Source of the DNA: Bradyrhizobium diazoefficiens
GTDB taxonomy: Bacteria > Pseudomonadota > Alphaproteobacteria > Rhizobiales > Xanthobacteraceae
Assembly: GCF_018129965.1 (NCBI RefSeq)
Contig: NZ_JAFCKW010000023.1
Coordinates: forward strand, 1-64,000
Direction: 5' to 3'
Length of the DNA stretch: 64,000 nucleotides
In this document: piece by piece, positions 9,076 to 17,994 of the stretch
How positions within the stretch are numbered: the first letter of the stretch is position 1
How the letters are laid out: each line of letters starts with the position of its first letter
Notes under the pieces: generated by a model
What the model saw: only the letters and a program-made list of their open reading frames with translations
Told to the model about the DNA's origin: nothing
Databases searched by the model: none
Position numbers and translations under genes: made by a program

Positions 9076-10308
9076 CTAGACGCGCTCAATGATGATCGCG
9101 GGCGCCATGCCGCCGGCCGCACACATGGTGACGAGACCGCGCTTCAGGTCGCGCCGCTCGAGCTCGTCGAGCAAGGTGCCGATCAGGATCGAGCCGGTCG
9201 CGCCGATGGGATGGCCGAGCGCGATCGAGCCGCCATTGACGTTGACCTTGGCGCGATCGAGCTTGAGATCACGGATATATTTTTCCGCAACCACCGCAAA
9301 CGCCTCGTTGATCTCGAACAGGTCGATGTCGTCGATGGTAAGGCCTGCCTTCGCCAGCACCTTGCGCGTCGCCGGCACCGGCGCGTTCAGCATCAGTGTC
9401 GGAGAGTCCCCCATGTTGGCCATCGCGACCACGCGGGCGCGCGGCTTGAGGCCATGCGCCTTGGCGTAGGACGGTGAGGCCAGCAGGATCGCGGCGGCGC
9501 CGTCGACGACGCCGGAGGAATTGCCGGCATGGTGCATGAAGTCGATGTCGAGATCCGGGTATTTCTGCAGGATCAGGCCGCGATAGGTCGTGCCCTTGTC
9601 GTCGAGCGCATAATCGGCGACCGCCGGAAATGCGGGCTTGAGCGCGCTGAGGCCCTCCATCGTGGTCTGCGGCCGCGGATACTCTTCATGGTCGAGCGCT
9701 AGGCTGCCATCCTCGCGATGAACAGGCACGAGGCTCTTCTTGAAGTGACCGCCGGCGATGGCCTGCGCCGCGCGCTTCTGGCTTTCGAGCCCGAGCGCAT
9801 CGACGTCCTGCCGCGTGATGCCTTCGAGAGTCGCGATCGCATCGGCACAGACGCCCTGATGCGATTGCGGGTGCCGCGCGCGCAGGCGCAGATTGCCGCC
9901 ATCCATCATCATCGGACCGCCGCCGCGGCGTCCCTCCATCGACATCATCTCGCAGCCGCCGGCGATGACCAGGTCTTCGGCGCCCGCCATGATCGAGGAT
10001 GCCGCCATGTTGACGCTGGTGATGCCGGAGCCGCAGAAGCGATCCAGCGTCACGGCGCTGGCGCGCACGTCGTACCCGGCATCGAGCGCCGACATGCGGC
10101 CGAGGTCACCGCTTTGCGTCGCGACCTGCGCGCTGCAGCCCCAGACGATGTCGTCGACATCGGCAGTGTCGATGCCGGTGCGCTCGGCCAGCGCGCGCAG
10201 CACGGTCGCGCCGAGCTGCTGCGGATGAATGCCCGAAAGGGCCCCCTTGCCGGCCTTGCCGACGCCACGCGGGGTACGGCAGGCATCGATGATGAGTGCG
10301 TCGGTCAT
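9076..10308 (-). CDS. Acetyl-CoA acetyltransferase (thiolase family)
   Basis: A 410-residue thiolase. The acylated cysteine is Cys92 in DRFCGSGI; NEAFA, GHPIGATG (His about 366) and the second catalytic cysteine in CAAGG (about 396) are all present. It catalyses acyl-CoA thiolysis or the reverse Claisen condensation. The motif order fits the acetyl-CoA C-acetyltransferase branch rather than the lipid-transfer-related group. Substrate chain length is not decided; related genes are often used in beta-oxidation. No partner gene is adjacent, though a 3-hydroxybutyryl-CoA dehydrogenase lies at 56270-57121. Confidence 0.93.
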   Translation of the reverse strand: MTDALIIDACRTPRGVGKAGKGALSGIHPQQLGATVLRALAERTGIDTADVDDIVWGCSAQVATQSGDLGRMSALDAGYDVRASAVTLDRFCGSGITSVNMAASSIMAGAEDLVIAGGCEMMSMEGRRGGGPMMMDGGNLRLRARHPQSHQGVCADAIATLEGITRQDVDALGLESQKRAAQAIAGGHFKKSLVPVHREDGSLALDHEEYPRPQTTMEGLSALKPAFPAVADYALDDKGTTYRGLILQKYPDLDIDFMHHAGNSSGVVDGAAAILLASPSYAKAHGLKPRARVVAMANMGDSPTLMLNAPVPATRKVLAKAGLTIDDIDLFEINEAFAVVAEKYIRDLKLDRAKVNVNGGSIALGHPIGATGSILIGTLLDELERRDLKRGLVTMCAAGGMAPAIIIERV

Positions 10309-10436
10309 TGGCGTTGTCCTCTTGTTATGAGTGTTGGGAGAGGTTGTCGATCAGGGAGACAGGGGAGTCAATGCGGGGCATCTGCGCCCCTCGCCCGGAT
10401 TTTCCGTTCCGCGGTTAGGGCACAATGCCTCCGCGA

Positions 10437-10467
10437 CGTCATGGCCGGGCGCGTCCCGGGCATGACG
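10437..10467. repeat. Short palindromic intergenic repeat (CGTCATGGCCGGG family)
   Basis: CGTCATGGCCGGG and CCCGGGCATGACG form an inverted pair around a few bases. The same termini bound the longer elements at 37417-37502 and 52725-52809, so this is a minimal copy of one dispersed repeat family. Confidence 0.8.
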
Positions 10468-10488
10468 GCCTCGACTCGATAGGAGACA

Positions 10489-11952
10489 TCACGCGCCCGC
10501 TGCGTTCTTCGCAATCACATTGCGGTAATAGCTGACGCTGAGTTTCGGCGTGCGCACCTGGGTGTCGAAATTGACGTGGTAGAGCCCGAAGCGCTTGCTG
10601 AGCCCGAACACCCATTCGAAATTGTCCATCAGGCTCCAGAGGAAATAGCCGCGCACCGGCACGCCTTCGGCGGTGGCGCGCTGCAGCTGGGCGAGATAGT
10701 TGCGCAGATACATGATGCGGTCGGTGTCGTAGATCTTGCCGTCCTGCGTCACGACGTCGTCGCCGGAGGTGCCGTTCTCGGTGATGTAGATCGCATCCGT
10801 CTTCCAGATCTTCGCCGCCAGCTTCGGCACCCAGTAGATCGTCTCCGGCGCGATGCGGAGCCAGTCCGAGCTCATGTGCGGGAAGGATTTCGGGATCGGC
10901 AGCGGCATGAAGCCGGCGCCCTGATCGGACGGCACCACGTAGTTTTGCGGCGCGTAGATGTTGAGGCCGAGGAAGTCGACCGGCGATCCGATGATCTTCA
11001 GCTCGGCGTCGGTAAATTTCGGCGCATCGGCGCCCGCATATTTCAGGAAGGCGTCGGTATATTTGCCTGTCATGATGACGTTGAGATAGCCGGCGTTCAT
11101 TTCGCGCAGCGCGATCTCGGCGGCACGGACATGCTCGGGCGTGTCGATCGCGGGAACGCAGACGTCGATGTTCTCGGCCGGCCCGATCCTGGTGCCGCGG
11201 CGACCCTGCGCCCGCACCGCCTGCACCGCGAGCCCGTGCGCCAGCGCGCTGTTGTGCCTGATCTGGTTGACCTCGCCTTGCGGCAAGGTCACGCCGGGCG
11301 CATCGATGCCGAGGCCATAGCCGAACTGCACGAAGCGGCCGCTCTCGTTCAGCGTGAACACGTTCCTGACGCGGTCGGTCAGATGTTTGGCGACGTAGCC
11401 TGCATAGTCGCCGAAGATCTTGCAGGTCTCGGTCGAGCGCCAGCCGCCAAAGCGGTCCTGCAGCGATTGCGGCAGATCCCAGTGATACAGCGTCATCCAC
11501 GGCTCGATGCCGTTCTTGAGGAGTTCGTCGACGAGGCGATTGTAGAAGTCGAGCCCTTTCGGGTTCGGCTTGCCGTCGCCGTCCGGAAAGACCCGCGGCC
11601 AGGCCACCGAGAAGCGATAGGCCTTGCCGCCGAGGTCCCTGATGAGCGCGATGTCTTCCTTGTAGCGGTGATAGTGATCGTTGGCGCGGTCGCCGGTGGA
11701 GCCGTCCTCAATCTTGCCGGGGATGCGGACGAACTTGTCCCAGATCGAGGCCCCTCGCCCGTCCTCATCGACCGCGCCCTCGACCTGATAGGACGAGGTT
11801 GCGGTGCCCCAGAGAAAGCCCGCCGGAAAGCCGCTGCCGCCGCGCGCCGCCGTGGCCGGCCTGGCGTCCGCGTTTCCGAGAGGGCTTGCGATTCCGGCTG
11901 CGGACACGCCCGCGATTTTCGCGAACTGGCGACGCGAGACCTTGTCCGACAT
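10489..11952 (-). CDS. Tat-exported glycoside hydrolase family 1 (beta-glucosidase-like)
   Basis: A 487-residue protein. The N-terminus SRRQFAKIAG followed by an Ala/Gly stretch is a twin-arginine signal, so the enzyme is exported folded. The GH1 barrel begins at FPAGFLWGTATSSYQVEGA. The acid/base Glu is about residue 203 in TLNES, where the usual motif is TxNEP, so the Pro is Ser here. The nucleophile Glu is about 392 in YITENG. It should hydrolyse beta-glucosides or beta-galactosides in the periplasm. The start at 11952 is chosen because the Tat motif follows at once. It lies 124 bases downstream of the receptor gene and may share its transcript. Confidence 0.9.
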   Translation of the reverse strand: MSDKVSRRQFAKIAGVSAAGIASPLGNADARPATAARGGSGFPAGFLWGTATSSYQVEGAVDEDGRGASIWDKFVRIPGKIEDGSTGDRANDHYHRYKEDIALIRDLGGKAYRFSVAWPRVFPDGDGKPNPKGLDFYNRLVDELLKNGIEPWMTLYHWDLPQSLQDRFGGWRSTETCKIFGDYAGYVAKHLTDRVRNVFTLNESGRFVQFGYGLGIDAPGVTLPQGEVNQIRHNSALAHGLAVQAVRAQGRRGTRIGPAENIDVCVPAIDTPEHVRAAEIALREMNAGYLNVIMTGKYTDAFLKYAGADAPKFTDAELKIIGSPVDFLGLNIYAPQNYVVPSDQGAGFMPLPIPKSFPHMSSDWLRIAPETIYWVPKLAAKIWKTDAIYITENGTSGDDVVTQDGKIYDTDRIMYLRNYLAQLQRATAEGVPVRGYFLWSLMDNFEWVFGLSKRFGLYHVNFDTQVRTPKLSVSYYRNVIAKNAAGA

Positions 11953-12076
11953 TGTTGCTGCTCCGAAAGTGGTGCTGATGCCGCCGCACAATGGCGCCTC
12001 GCACCGGCTTTGGGAAGCGACGGTGCCGGGACTTGCAGATGCAAAAATGCAGAAGAGCGCTCCGTTTCCTGCGTCG

Positions 12077-13054
12077 TTATTCGGGCTCGATGCCGAGCCC
12101 CTGAATGATCCGGCCGGACGAGGCGAGCTGGTCGTCGAGAAAGCGCTTGGCGCCAGTCGTCGTCACCGCGTCGCCAACACGGACATCGAAGCCGAGCGTG
12201 GGCGCACGCTCGCGCACATCAGGCGATTCAAGGGCGCGCGCAAGCTCGGCGCTCAGCTTTTCGACGATGTCAGTCGGCGTACCCGCAGGAGCCATGAACA
12301 TGAACCAGCCCTGGAGATCGACGCTTTGGAGCGTCTCCGCAATCGCGGGAACGTCCGGCAAGGCATCGAGCCGCCGGGCCCCGGCAACAGCAACGGGTCG
12401 CAGCGTACCCGATTTGATGAAGGCCTCGGCGATCGATGCCGACTGGATCGTCACCTGGATGCGACCTGAGATCGCGTCCTGTACCGCATTCGTGGTGGTG
12501 TTGTAGGGAATGAGGACAAAACTGGTTCCGGCGCTCTTGTTGATGGCCTGGGCGATCAGGCCCGACAGGTTGCGCGCGCCGTCGACGGCCAGGCTCAAAG
12601 ACCCCGGCGCCGATTTTTCAAGCTTGATCAATTCCGGCAGGGTGTTGGCCTTCACTTCGGGGTTGACGAGTAGGACATGGTTGCTCTTGGCGACCATCGC
12701 GACCGGCACGAAGTCCTTGACGGGATCGTAGGGGAGCTTCCTGAACGTATAGGGGTTGGTGACGAGCGCGGCCGATGTCGCAAACAGGAACGTGTAGCCG
12801 TCCGGCGCCGCACGGGCGACCGATTGCGTACCGACGAGATTGGCGGCACCCGGACGGTTCTCGACGATGAACTGCTGCCCGACGGTCCGCGACAATTTTT
12901 CGGTGATCAGGCGGCACATCACGTCGGGACTATTGCCCGCGGGCTGCGGCACCACGACGGTCACGGGCCGCTGCGGCCATGACTGCGCGAAGGCCGGAAG
13001 AGCGCAGCAAAGCGCCACGCCGGCGAACAGCAGACAGCGGGATAGTCCCGACAT
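12077..13054 (-). CDS. Bug-family tripartite tricarboxylate transporter receptor
   Basis: A 325-residue periplasmic solute receptor of the TctC/Bug family, with a signal peptide (LLFAGVALCCALPAFAQ) and the typical opening WPQRPVTVVVPQPAG. AAGGGAGG precedes the start at 13054. No TctA/TctB permease genes lie nearby, which is common for Bug receptors. Its place after the ring-cleavage genes suggests it binds an aromatic or carboxylic substrate of that pathway; the ligand is unknown. The conserved Asp after the first loop is present (PDVMCRL). Confidence 0.9.
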   Translation of the reverse strand: MSGLSRCLLFAGVALCCALPAFAQSWPQRPVTVVVPQPAGNSPDVMCRLITEKLSRTVGQQFIVENRPGAANLVGTQSVARAAPDGYTFLFATSAALVTNPYTFRKLPYDPVKDFVPVAMVAKSNHVLLVNPEVKANTLPELIKLEKSAPGSLSLAVDGARNLSGLIAQAINKSAGTSFVLIPYNTTTNAVQDAISGRIQVTIQSASIAEAFIKSGTLRPVAVAGARRLDALPDVPAIAETLQSVDLQGWFMFMAPAGTPTDIVEKLSAELARALESPDVRERAPTLGFDVRVGDAVTTTGAKRFLDDQLASSGRIIQGLGIEPE

Positions 13055-13096
13055 GGTATTCCTCCCTTGGAGATGCCGCTTCGCGGCCTTGTTATT

Positions 13097-13132
13097 GGTC
13101 GTTCGAACGACCGCAGCCGTGACCGGCTGCGG
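13097..13132 (-). promoter_or_regulatory. Palindrome plus hairpin between hydrolase and receptor genes
   Basis: GGTCGTTCGAACGACC (13097-13112) is a perfect 16-base palindrome. Overlapping its edge, CCGCAGCC and GGCTGCGG (13111-13132) form an 8-bp hairpin with a 6-base loop. Both lie in the 86-base gap before the receptor gene. They may be an attenuator, an mRNA-processing site or an operator; no U-run follows. Confidence 0.45.
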
Positions 13133-13140
13133 CCGTTTGA

Positions 13141-13986
13141 TCAGGCTTCGTCTTCGACGACATTCCTGAGCACGCCGAGACGTTCGACCTCGATCTCGAC
13201 GACATCGCCGGGCTTCATCCAGAGCGGCGGCTCGCGCCGTGAACCGACGCCGCCCGGCGTTCCGCTGACGATGACGTCGCCGGGCTCGAGCCGCGTGAAG
13301 ATCGAGCAATATTCGATCTGGCGCGGGATATCGAAGATCATCTGCTCGATCTGCGCTTCCTGCATCACCTGCCCGTTGAGGCGGGTCTGCAAGCGAAGCT
13401 TACCGAGCGGGCCGAGCTCTTCCGGTGTCATCATCCAGGGTCCGAAGGCGCCGGTGTCCGCAAAATTCTTGCCCGGCGTGAACTGACTGGTGTGGCGCTG
13501 GAAGTCGCGGATGCTGCCGTCGTTGTAGCAGGAATAGCCGACGACATGGTCCATGGCGTCCGCGCGGGAGATGTAGCGCCCGGCCTTGCCGATGATGACC
13601 GCAAGCTCGCCCTCGAAATCGAGGTGGGTCGAGACGCGCGGCCGCACGATCGGCTGAAGATGTCCGGTCTGGCTGTTGGCGTAGCGCGGGAAGATGGTGG
13701 GATGTTCGACCTCTGCGCGGCCGGTTTCCTTGCGGTGGGTCTCGTAGTTCAGGCCCACGCACAGGATCTTGTCCGGGTTCGGGATGACCGGCTGCCAGAT
13801 GACTTTTGAGGTCGGGATGGATGCGGCCGTGGACCGTGCATCCGCAACACCTGACAGGCCGGCACCAATGGCCGCCTTGAGATCGGCGTAGCGCGCGCCG
13901 AGCACGGCACCGGCATCCAGAAAATTCTCGCCTTCGACAAGGCCCCAGGTGGTGCGGCCGTCGATCGCTACAGTGGCCAGTTTCAT
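13141..13986 (-). CDS. Fumarylacetoacetate hydrolase (FAH) family protein
   Basis: A 281-residue enzyme with the FAH fold. Motifs include KILCVGLNYETHRKE, the metal-binding acidic set in HLDFEGELAVIIG (Glu-X-Glu) and GYSCYNDGSIRDFQ, and VSGTPGGVG near the end. Relatives hydrolyse C-C bonds of acylpyruvates or hydrate 2-keto-4-pentenoates with a divalent metal. Its ATG overlaps the TGA of the monooxygenase gene (ATGA), so the two are translationally coupled. In context it would process the ring-cleavage product. The exact substrate is inferred only. Confidence 0.9.
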   Translation of the reverse strand: MKLATVAIDGRTTWGLVEGENFLDAGAVLGARYADLKAAIGAGLSGVADARSTAASIPTSKVIWQPVIPNPDKILCVGLNYETHRKETGRAEVEHPTIFPRYANSQTGHLQPIVRPRVSTHLDFEGELAVIIGKAGRYISRADAMDHVVGYSCYNDGSIRDFQRHTSQFTPGKNFADTGAFGPWMMTPEELGPLGKLRLQTRLNGQVMQEAQIEQMIFDIPRQIEYCSIFTRLEPGDVIVSGTPGGVGSRREPPLWMKPGDVVEIEVERLGVLRNVVEDEA

Positions 13987-15602
13987 GGCGTTCTCTCCAT
14001 TTTCAAATCGGGAATTTTGTCTCGCTCCGTCGCAACGTCACGAAGGCGCAGGTCGACCTCGCGCAGGAGATCGCCGAGCTCCGCGGCATTGCGCGCGGTG
14101 CCGAATACGTAGTGGTCGGGGCGCACGATCGCCGCGACGACGCCGTGGCGGTCGAACCAGTTCGCCATCACGCCCTCGGTCTCTTCGAGAGCATGCGGCA
14201 CACCTGCGCCGGCAGGCGCGACCGCGGCGACGGACAGGTCCGGGCGCGCGGCGCCGAGCGAGCGCAGCGAGTGTGCATCACTGCTGCGGCCGTCGATGAA
14301 CAGGCGCCAGCCGGACCCCGCCACCTCGTCCAGCAAGCGCGTCGTCTTGCCGCTTGCAATGCGCGGCTGTGGAAACAGGCTGCCGCGAGCCGGCGCGTCG
14401 CGATGTGTCAGACATCCAGCGCGCAGCGGCGGAATGATCTCCTGCCGTGTCATCAGCAGCGGCTTGCCGCCGCCGTCTGCGAGAATCCGGGCATCGCGCT
14501 GCCGGGCCGCCGCCGGATCGCGCTCGCAGATCGATTGGCCGATCGCCTTGATCTTGCCGGTCAGCTCGATGACGTGATGCTTGCGCTCGATCGTGTAGCT
14601 GTTGAGCAGGCTTTCGGAGGACAGGCCCTTGAGGACCCGATCGAGCTTCCAGACAAAATTGGTCGCATCACGCAGGCCCTGGCACATGCCCTGGCCGATG
14701 AAGGGAGGTTGCTGATGCGCGGCGTCGCCGGCGACCAGGATCCTGCCCTTGCGCCAATCGTCGGCGACGAGCGCGTGGAATCGATAGGAGGCCGCCCGCC
14801 ACAACTCTCCATCCTGCGGCGTGAGCCAAGGCGCGAGCAGCTTCCAGACATTGTCGGACCGCTCCATCTGGCGCGCCTCCTCGCCCGGCAGCAGCATGAT
14901 CTCCCAGCGGCGGTGGTTGTTCGGGCCGATGAGGAAGCTGACGGGGCGCTCCGGGTTGCAGAATTGCGCGGAGCATTGCGGCAGACGCGCAAGCGCGTTC
15001 TCGTTGACGCGCACATCGACCACCAGCCAGGGTTCATCGAAGATGAGATCCTCGAGCCCGAGACCCGCGATCTGTCGCACGGTGCTCGAAGCGCCGTCGC
15101 AGCCGATCACATAGCGCGCGGTCACGGACCGGCGCCGTCCATCGGCGTCCTCGAGATGAGCCTCGACGCGTTCCGGCGTCTGAACGAGATCGACGAGTTC
15201 GACGCCGAGTTCGGTGCGCACGTTGGAAAAGCCGGATGCGTGGCGGCGCAGCTCGGCCTCGACCGCAGGCTGGCTGAACACCATGCTCGGCGTGTAGCCG
15301 AGCGGATAGGGCTTTGCGACCATGTCGATGCGCCGGATCAATTGGCCGTCGACGCCGAAATGCTCGGATGCAGTGAAAGGCTCGACATAGGGCGCGACTG
15401 CATCCGCGACGCCCATATTGTCGAACACGCGAAAAATCTCGTGATCGAGCGCAATCGCGCGCGGCTTGTCATACACATCCGTGAGCTGGTCGATGACCAG
15501 CGTGCGATGGCCGAGGCGACCGAGCTGGCCTGCGGCAACGGCGCCGGTCGGCCCGAAACCGACGACGAGCACGTCATAATCGGTGGCGCCAGCCGTGATC
15601 AT
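13983..15602 (-). CDS. FAD-dependent aromatic-ring monooxygenase (MhpA/PheA-like)
   Basis: A 539-residue flavoprotein hydroxylase. The N-terminus has the dinucleotide fold YDVLVVGFGPTGAVAAGQLG, and the second FAD motif is ILVAGDAAHQQPPFIGQGM, where the Asp contacts the ribityl chain. The C-terminal third (SLFPQPRI onward) is the thioredoxin-like domain typical of 3-(3-hydroxyphenyl)propionate hydroxylase relatives. It probably adds an ortho hydroxyl to a phenolic substrate using NAD(P)H and O2. The start at 15602 overlaps the previous stop (ATGA). The substrate is unknown. Confidence 0.92.
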   Translation of the reverse strand: MITAGATDYDVLVVGFGPTGAVAAGQLGRLGHRTLVIDQLTDVYDKPRAIALDHEIFRVFDNMGVADAVAPYVEPFTASEHFGVDGQLIRRIDMVAKPYPLGYTPSMVFSQPAVEAELRRHASGFSNVRTELGVELVDLVQTPERVEAHLEDADGRRRSVTARYVIGCDGASSTVRQIAGLGLEDLIFDEPWLVVDVRVNENALARLPQCSAQFCNPERPVSFLIGPNNHRRWEIMLLPGEEARQMERSDNVWKLLAPWLTPQDGELWRAASYRFHALVADDWRKGRILVAGDAAHQQPPFIGQGMCQGLRDATNFVWKLDRVLKGLSSESLLNSYTIERKHHVIELTGKIKAIGQSICERDPAAARQRDARILADGGGKPLLMTRQEIIPPLRAGCLTHRDAPARGSLFPQPRIASGKTTRLLDEVAGSGWRLFIDGRSSDAHSLRSLGAARPDLSVAAVAPAGAGVPHALEETEGVMANWFDRHGVVAAIVRPDHYVFGTARNAAELGDLLREVDLRLRDVATERDKIPDLKMERTP

Positions 15603-16498
15603 GTGGACGCCGTCGCAAAGGGAATTGCCAGCTGCGCGGCCTTGCAGGCGTCGGATTTCGGCGGGGCGATGCCCCATTGGTCGGTTCGTCCCGGAGGCCA
15701 GACCCAATCGGCCGGACCTTTCGCAACGTAGCTGTCGTCGATCTGGAGGACTTCGGCCGTGTATTCGATCACGGTACCGGCCGGATCGACGAAGTAAGCG
15801 AATACGTTGTCGCCCGGGCCGTGACGGCCGACGCCCCAGCCGATCGGATGGCCGTGATCCACCATGCGGCCGGAGCCGCGCATGACGGACTCCAGATCAG
15901 GCATCAGAAAAGCAACGTGATTGAGGCCGTTGCGAGGAGCCTCCGCGAGCACGATCGCGTGGTGATCGCTGTTGCAGCACAGGAACGCCATCAGCTTCGA
16001 GCGGTCCGACAGACGAAATCCCAGTGTCTCCTGATAGAAGGCCGAGAGCTTTTCGACATCGGCGCTGTTGATGTTGACATGCGCCAGCCGCTCGGGGCGC
16101 TCGGCGATCACCCGGGCGGCTTTGGTCCGATCGCCATGGACGAATTCCATGGCGCAGCCCTGCGGTTCGCGGACGACAAAACTTTCGCCGCCGGGCGGCG
16201 CAGGCGACGGCGCGGGCGGATTGATCACTTCACAGCCGGCCTGCCGCGCACGCACGAATAATCTGTGCAGATCCTCATGTGAGCGGACCCGGAAGCTGAC
16301 CTTTCGGAGCGACGTCGCCTCACCCGGCGTCAGCTCGAGAACGTGGAAGTCGCGGCCCGTCGCGGCGAGATACACCGTGCCGTTCGCTGCCGCCGCGACA
16401 TCAAGGCCCCAGACTTTGGTATAGAATTCGGCGGAAACAGCGAGGTGCGGCGTCGTGAGCTCGACGCTGCGCAAGGCCGCTACCGGAAAGTCGGGCAT
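15599..16498 (-). CDS. VOC-family extradiol ring-cleavage dioxygenase
   Basis: A 299-residue two-domain type I extradiol dioxygenase. The iron ligands are His about 140 (LAHVNIN), His about 194 (NHVAF) and Glu about 245 (VIEYTAE), all conserved. The N-terminal VOC domain is the usual non-catalytic copy. It should open a catechol-like ring next to the two hydroxyls. First gene of a coupled operon with the monooxygenase and FAH protein, and divergent from a GntR gene. This three-enzyme set forms a meta-cleavage route for a substituted phenol. Confidence 0.92.
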   Translation of the reverse strand: MPDFPVAALRSVELTTPHLAVSAEFYTKVWGLDVAAAANGTVYLAATGRDFHVLELTPGEATSLRKVSFRVRSHEDLHRLFVRARQAGCEVINPPAPSPAPPGGESFVVREPQGCAMEFVHGDRTKAARVIAERPERLAHVNINSADVEKLSAFYQETLGFRLSDRSKLMAFLCCNSDHHAIVLAEAPRNGLNHVAFLMPDLESVMRGSGRMVDHGHPIGWGVGRHGPGDNVFAYFVDPAGTVIEYTAEVLQIDDSYVAKGPADWVWPPGRTDQWGIAPPKSDACKAAQLAIPFATAST

Positions 16499-16622
16499 AG
16501 GGCTTCCTCGTGAGGCAACACGAATGTGAGCTTGTTAATATGTACAAAATGCCACGTAAAGCAAAAATATATAAATAACTGCGACGGATCGTGCTATTTA
16601 CACAGACTTAAGATATCAATGA
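16499..16622. promoter_or_regulatory. Divergent promoter region with a possible GntR operator
   Basis: This AT-rich 124-base gap separates the dioxygenase operon from the GntR gene. TTGT at 16532-16535 and ACAA at 16544-16547 form inverted half-sites around TGTACA, a shape used by FadR/FCD-type GntR regulators. It is the best operator candidate for control of both sides. No binding data support it. Confidence 0.4.
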
Positions 16623-17327
16623 ATGACGATGAGTCCTGACCTGCCCAGCCCGAAGGTGGACCAGCCGGCAACGCTGGCGACCACGATTTACGCGCGCCTC
16701 AAGGCCGACATCCTGACAACGCGGCTCGAGCCCGGACGAAAGCTGCAATCGCGTTTCCTGATGGAGCAGTACAATGTCGGGCAGACCCCGCTGCGCGAGG
16801 CCCTCAACCGCCTGACGACCGAAGAATTCGTCGTCGGCATGGAGCAGCGCGGCTTCTACGTGAAGCAGGTCAGCAAGGAAGAGCTCCAGGAACTTACCAA
16901 GACGAGGTGCTGGGTCGAAGCCCTGGCGCTGCGCGAGTCCATGCAGAATGCGACCCAGAGCTGGGAGGAGGCCCTTCTGGTGGCGCATCACCGGCTCGAT
17001 CGCACGTCGCGCTCGCTCAAGCCCGATACGTTCGAGGACAATCCGGACTGGGAGAAGGTGCATCGCGCATTCCATGCGACGCTGATCGGTCTTTGCGGTT
17101 CACGGCCGCTACTCGGCTTCTGCGAGCAACTGGCCGACCGGCTCTATCGTTATCGCATGATGTCGATTGCGAAGGCCTATCCGGCGCGCAAGGTCGGTGC
17201 CGAGCACAGCGACATCCTCGAAGCGGTTCTCGCGAGGGACAGCGAGCGCGCCGTGCGCCTGCTTCAGCAGCATTATCAGCGCACGGCCGACGTGATCTAT
17301 TCCGACCTCGACGGATTGCTGGCTTAG
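16623..17327 (+). CDS. GntR-family regulator, FCD type
   Basis: A 234-residue repressor-like protein. The winged helix covers about residues 15-80 (IYARLKADILTTRLEPGRKL and QTPLREALNRL). The FCD ligand-binding domain follows, with His residues for a metal site (HRLDRTSR, VHRAFHATLIG, HSDILEAV). Such regulators release DNA when an organic acid or aromatic intermediate binds. Its divergent position makes the meta-cleavage operon the likely target. Its start lies close to ATGA-rich sequence, and the second Met at residue 3 is a possible alternative start. Confidence 0.92.
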   Translation: MTMSPDLPSPKVDQPATLATTIYARLKADILTTRLEPGRKLQSRFLMEQYNVGQTPLREALNRLTTEEFVVGMEQRGFYVKQVSKEELQELTKTRCWVEALALRESMQNATQSWEEALLVAHHRLDRTSRSLKPDTFEDNPDWEKVHRAFHATLIGLCGSRPLLGFCEQLADRLYRYRMMSIAKAYPARKVGAEHSDILEAVLARDSERAVRLLQQHYQRTADVIYSDLDGLLA

Positions 17328-17358
17328 CGTCGCCTCGGAAACTAAAACGCCGCTTCAA

Positions 17359-17766
17359 TCAGCGCGAACGCGTCGGCAACTTTGGAAGCTTGTCGGGATT
17401 GAACGCCGGGATCTGAGCGGTCCGTTCAGGCGCCGGCGACGGCTGCTCCGTGCGGATGAGGGTTCCCTGAAGGACGACTCCCGGCACCTTTGCTGTCGTC
17501 GCGGTGTAAGTCGCAATCTTGCCGGCGCAGATCCCCTCGATCTCCAGGGTGAGTTCGTCATCGACCCCGAAGATCGTGGCCCGTCCGTCGGTATGACGCT
17601 TCGTCGACACGGTGGCGGTGAAGCGTTCGCCGTCGATCTTGCAGACGCCGTGATACGTCATCAGGCTGTCGCGGCCCCAGATCTCGCCATCTGCAAGATG
17701 AACGATGCCTGTCCCTTGATCCAGAGGCGTCTTGAACCACGCCGCGTAGGTCCCGTCCTTCAGCAT
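17359..17766 (-). CDS. GrlR-like small protein
   Basis: A 135-residue protein. The first 105 residues (MLKDGTYAAWFKTPLDQGTG, then GEIWGRDSLMTYHGVCKIDG) resemble the beta-barrel fold of GrlR-family proteins, named after a type III secretion regulator of enteric bacteria. In rhizobia these proteins are widespread and not tied to type III secretion. The C-terminal 30 residues are a Pro-rich tail. No secretion genes lie nearby. The family match is from recognition of the opening pattern, so it is moderate. Confidence 0.6.
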   Translation of the reverse strand: MLKDGTYAAWFKTPLDQGTGIVHLADGEIWGRDSLMTYHGVCKIDGERFTATVSTKRHTDGRATIFGVDDELTLEIEGICAGKIATYTATTAKVPGVVLQGTLIRTEQPSPAPERTAQIPAFNPDKLPKLPTRSR

Positions 17767-17820
17767 CGGAGTGGTCTTGCCTCGTCTTCCCGACCGATCA
17801 TCCGCATGACGAGCGCTAAC

Positions 17821-17855
17821 AAAACGTTAATCAGCCGGACTGTTCCAGTCCGGCT
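17821..17855 (-). terminator. Terminator overlapping the stop of the small gene at 17827
   Basis: AGCCGGACTG pairs perfectly with CAGTCCGGCT across a 3-base loop. On the minus strand it is followed by GATTAACGTTTTG, which includes the TAA stop. The hairpin is therefore embedded in the last codons of the gene, and the T-rich tail follows the stop. Confidence 0.7.
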
Positions 17856-17994
17856 GGTCCTTGCGGAGCCCGGCTTCAAGATCCTCGATGATGATGTGAA
17901 GCAAACCCACGGCCAGCGGATCGGTGACCTCGCGCTCCAAACGCCGATAGCGCGCGATCTGGAATTGCTGGTCTCTCAACTGGCGCTCGGTCAT
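17827..17994 (-). CDS. Small helical protein of unknown function (55 residues)
   Basis: Reading from ATG at 17994 gives a 55-residue acidic helical protein (MTERQLRDQQFQIARYRRLE at the start, IIIEDLEAGLRKDQPDWN near the end). The composition, with no hydrophobic signal, suggests a cytosolic protein. An overlapping frame that starts at 18067 (MANDPKIVTKLLGSP) enters the same DNA in another phase and becomes low-complexity, so the 17994 start is preferred. It is also possible that the two are halves of one longer protein split by an indel near 17995-18010. Confidence 0.5.
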   Translation of the reverse strand: MTERQLRDQQFQIARYRRLEREVTDPLAVGLLHIIIEDLEAGLRKDQPDWNSPAD

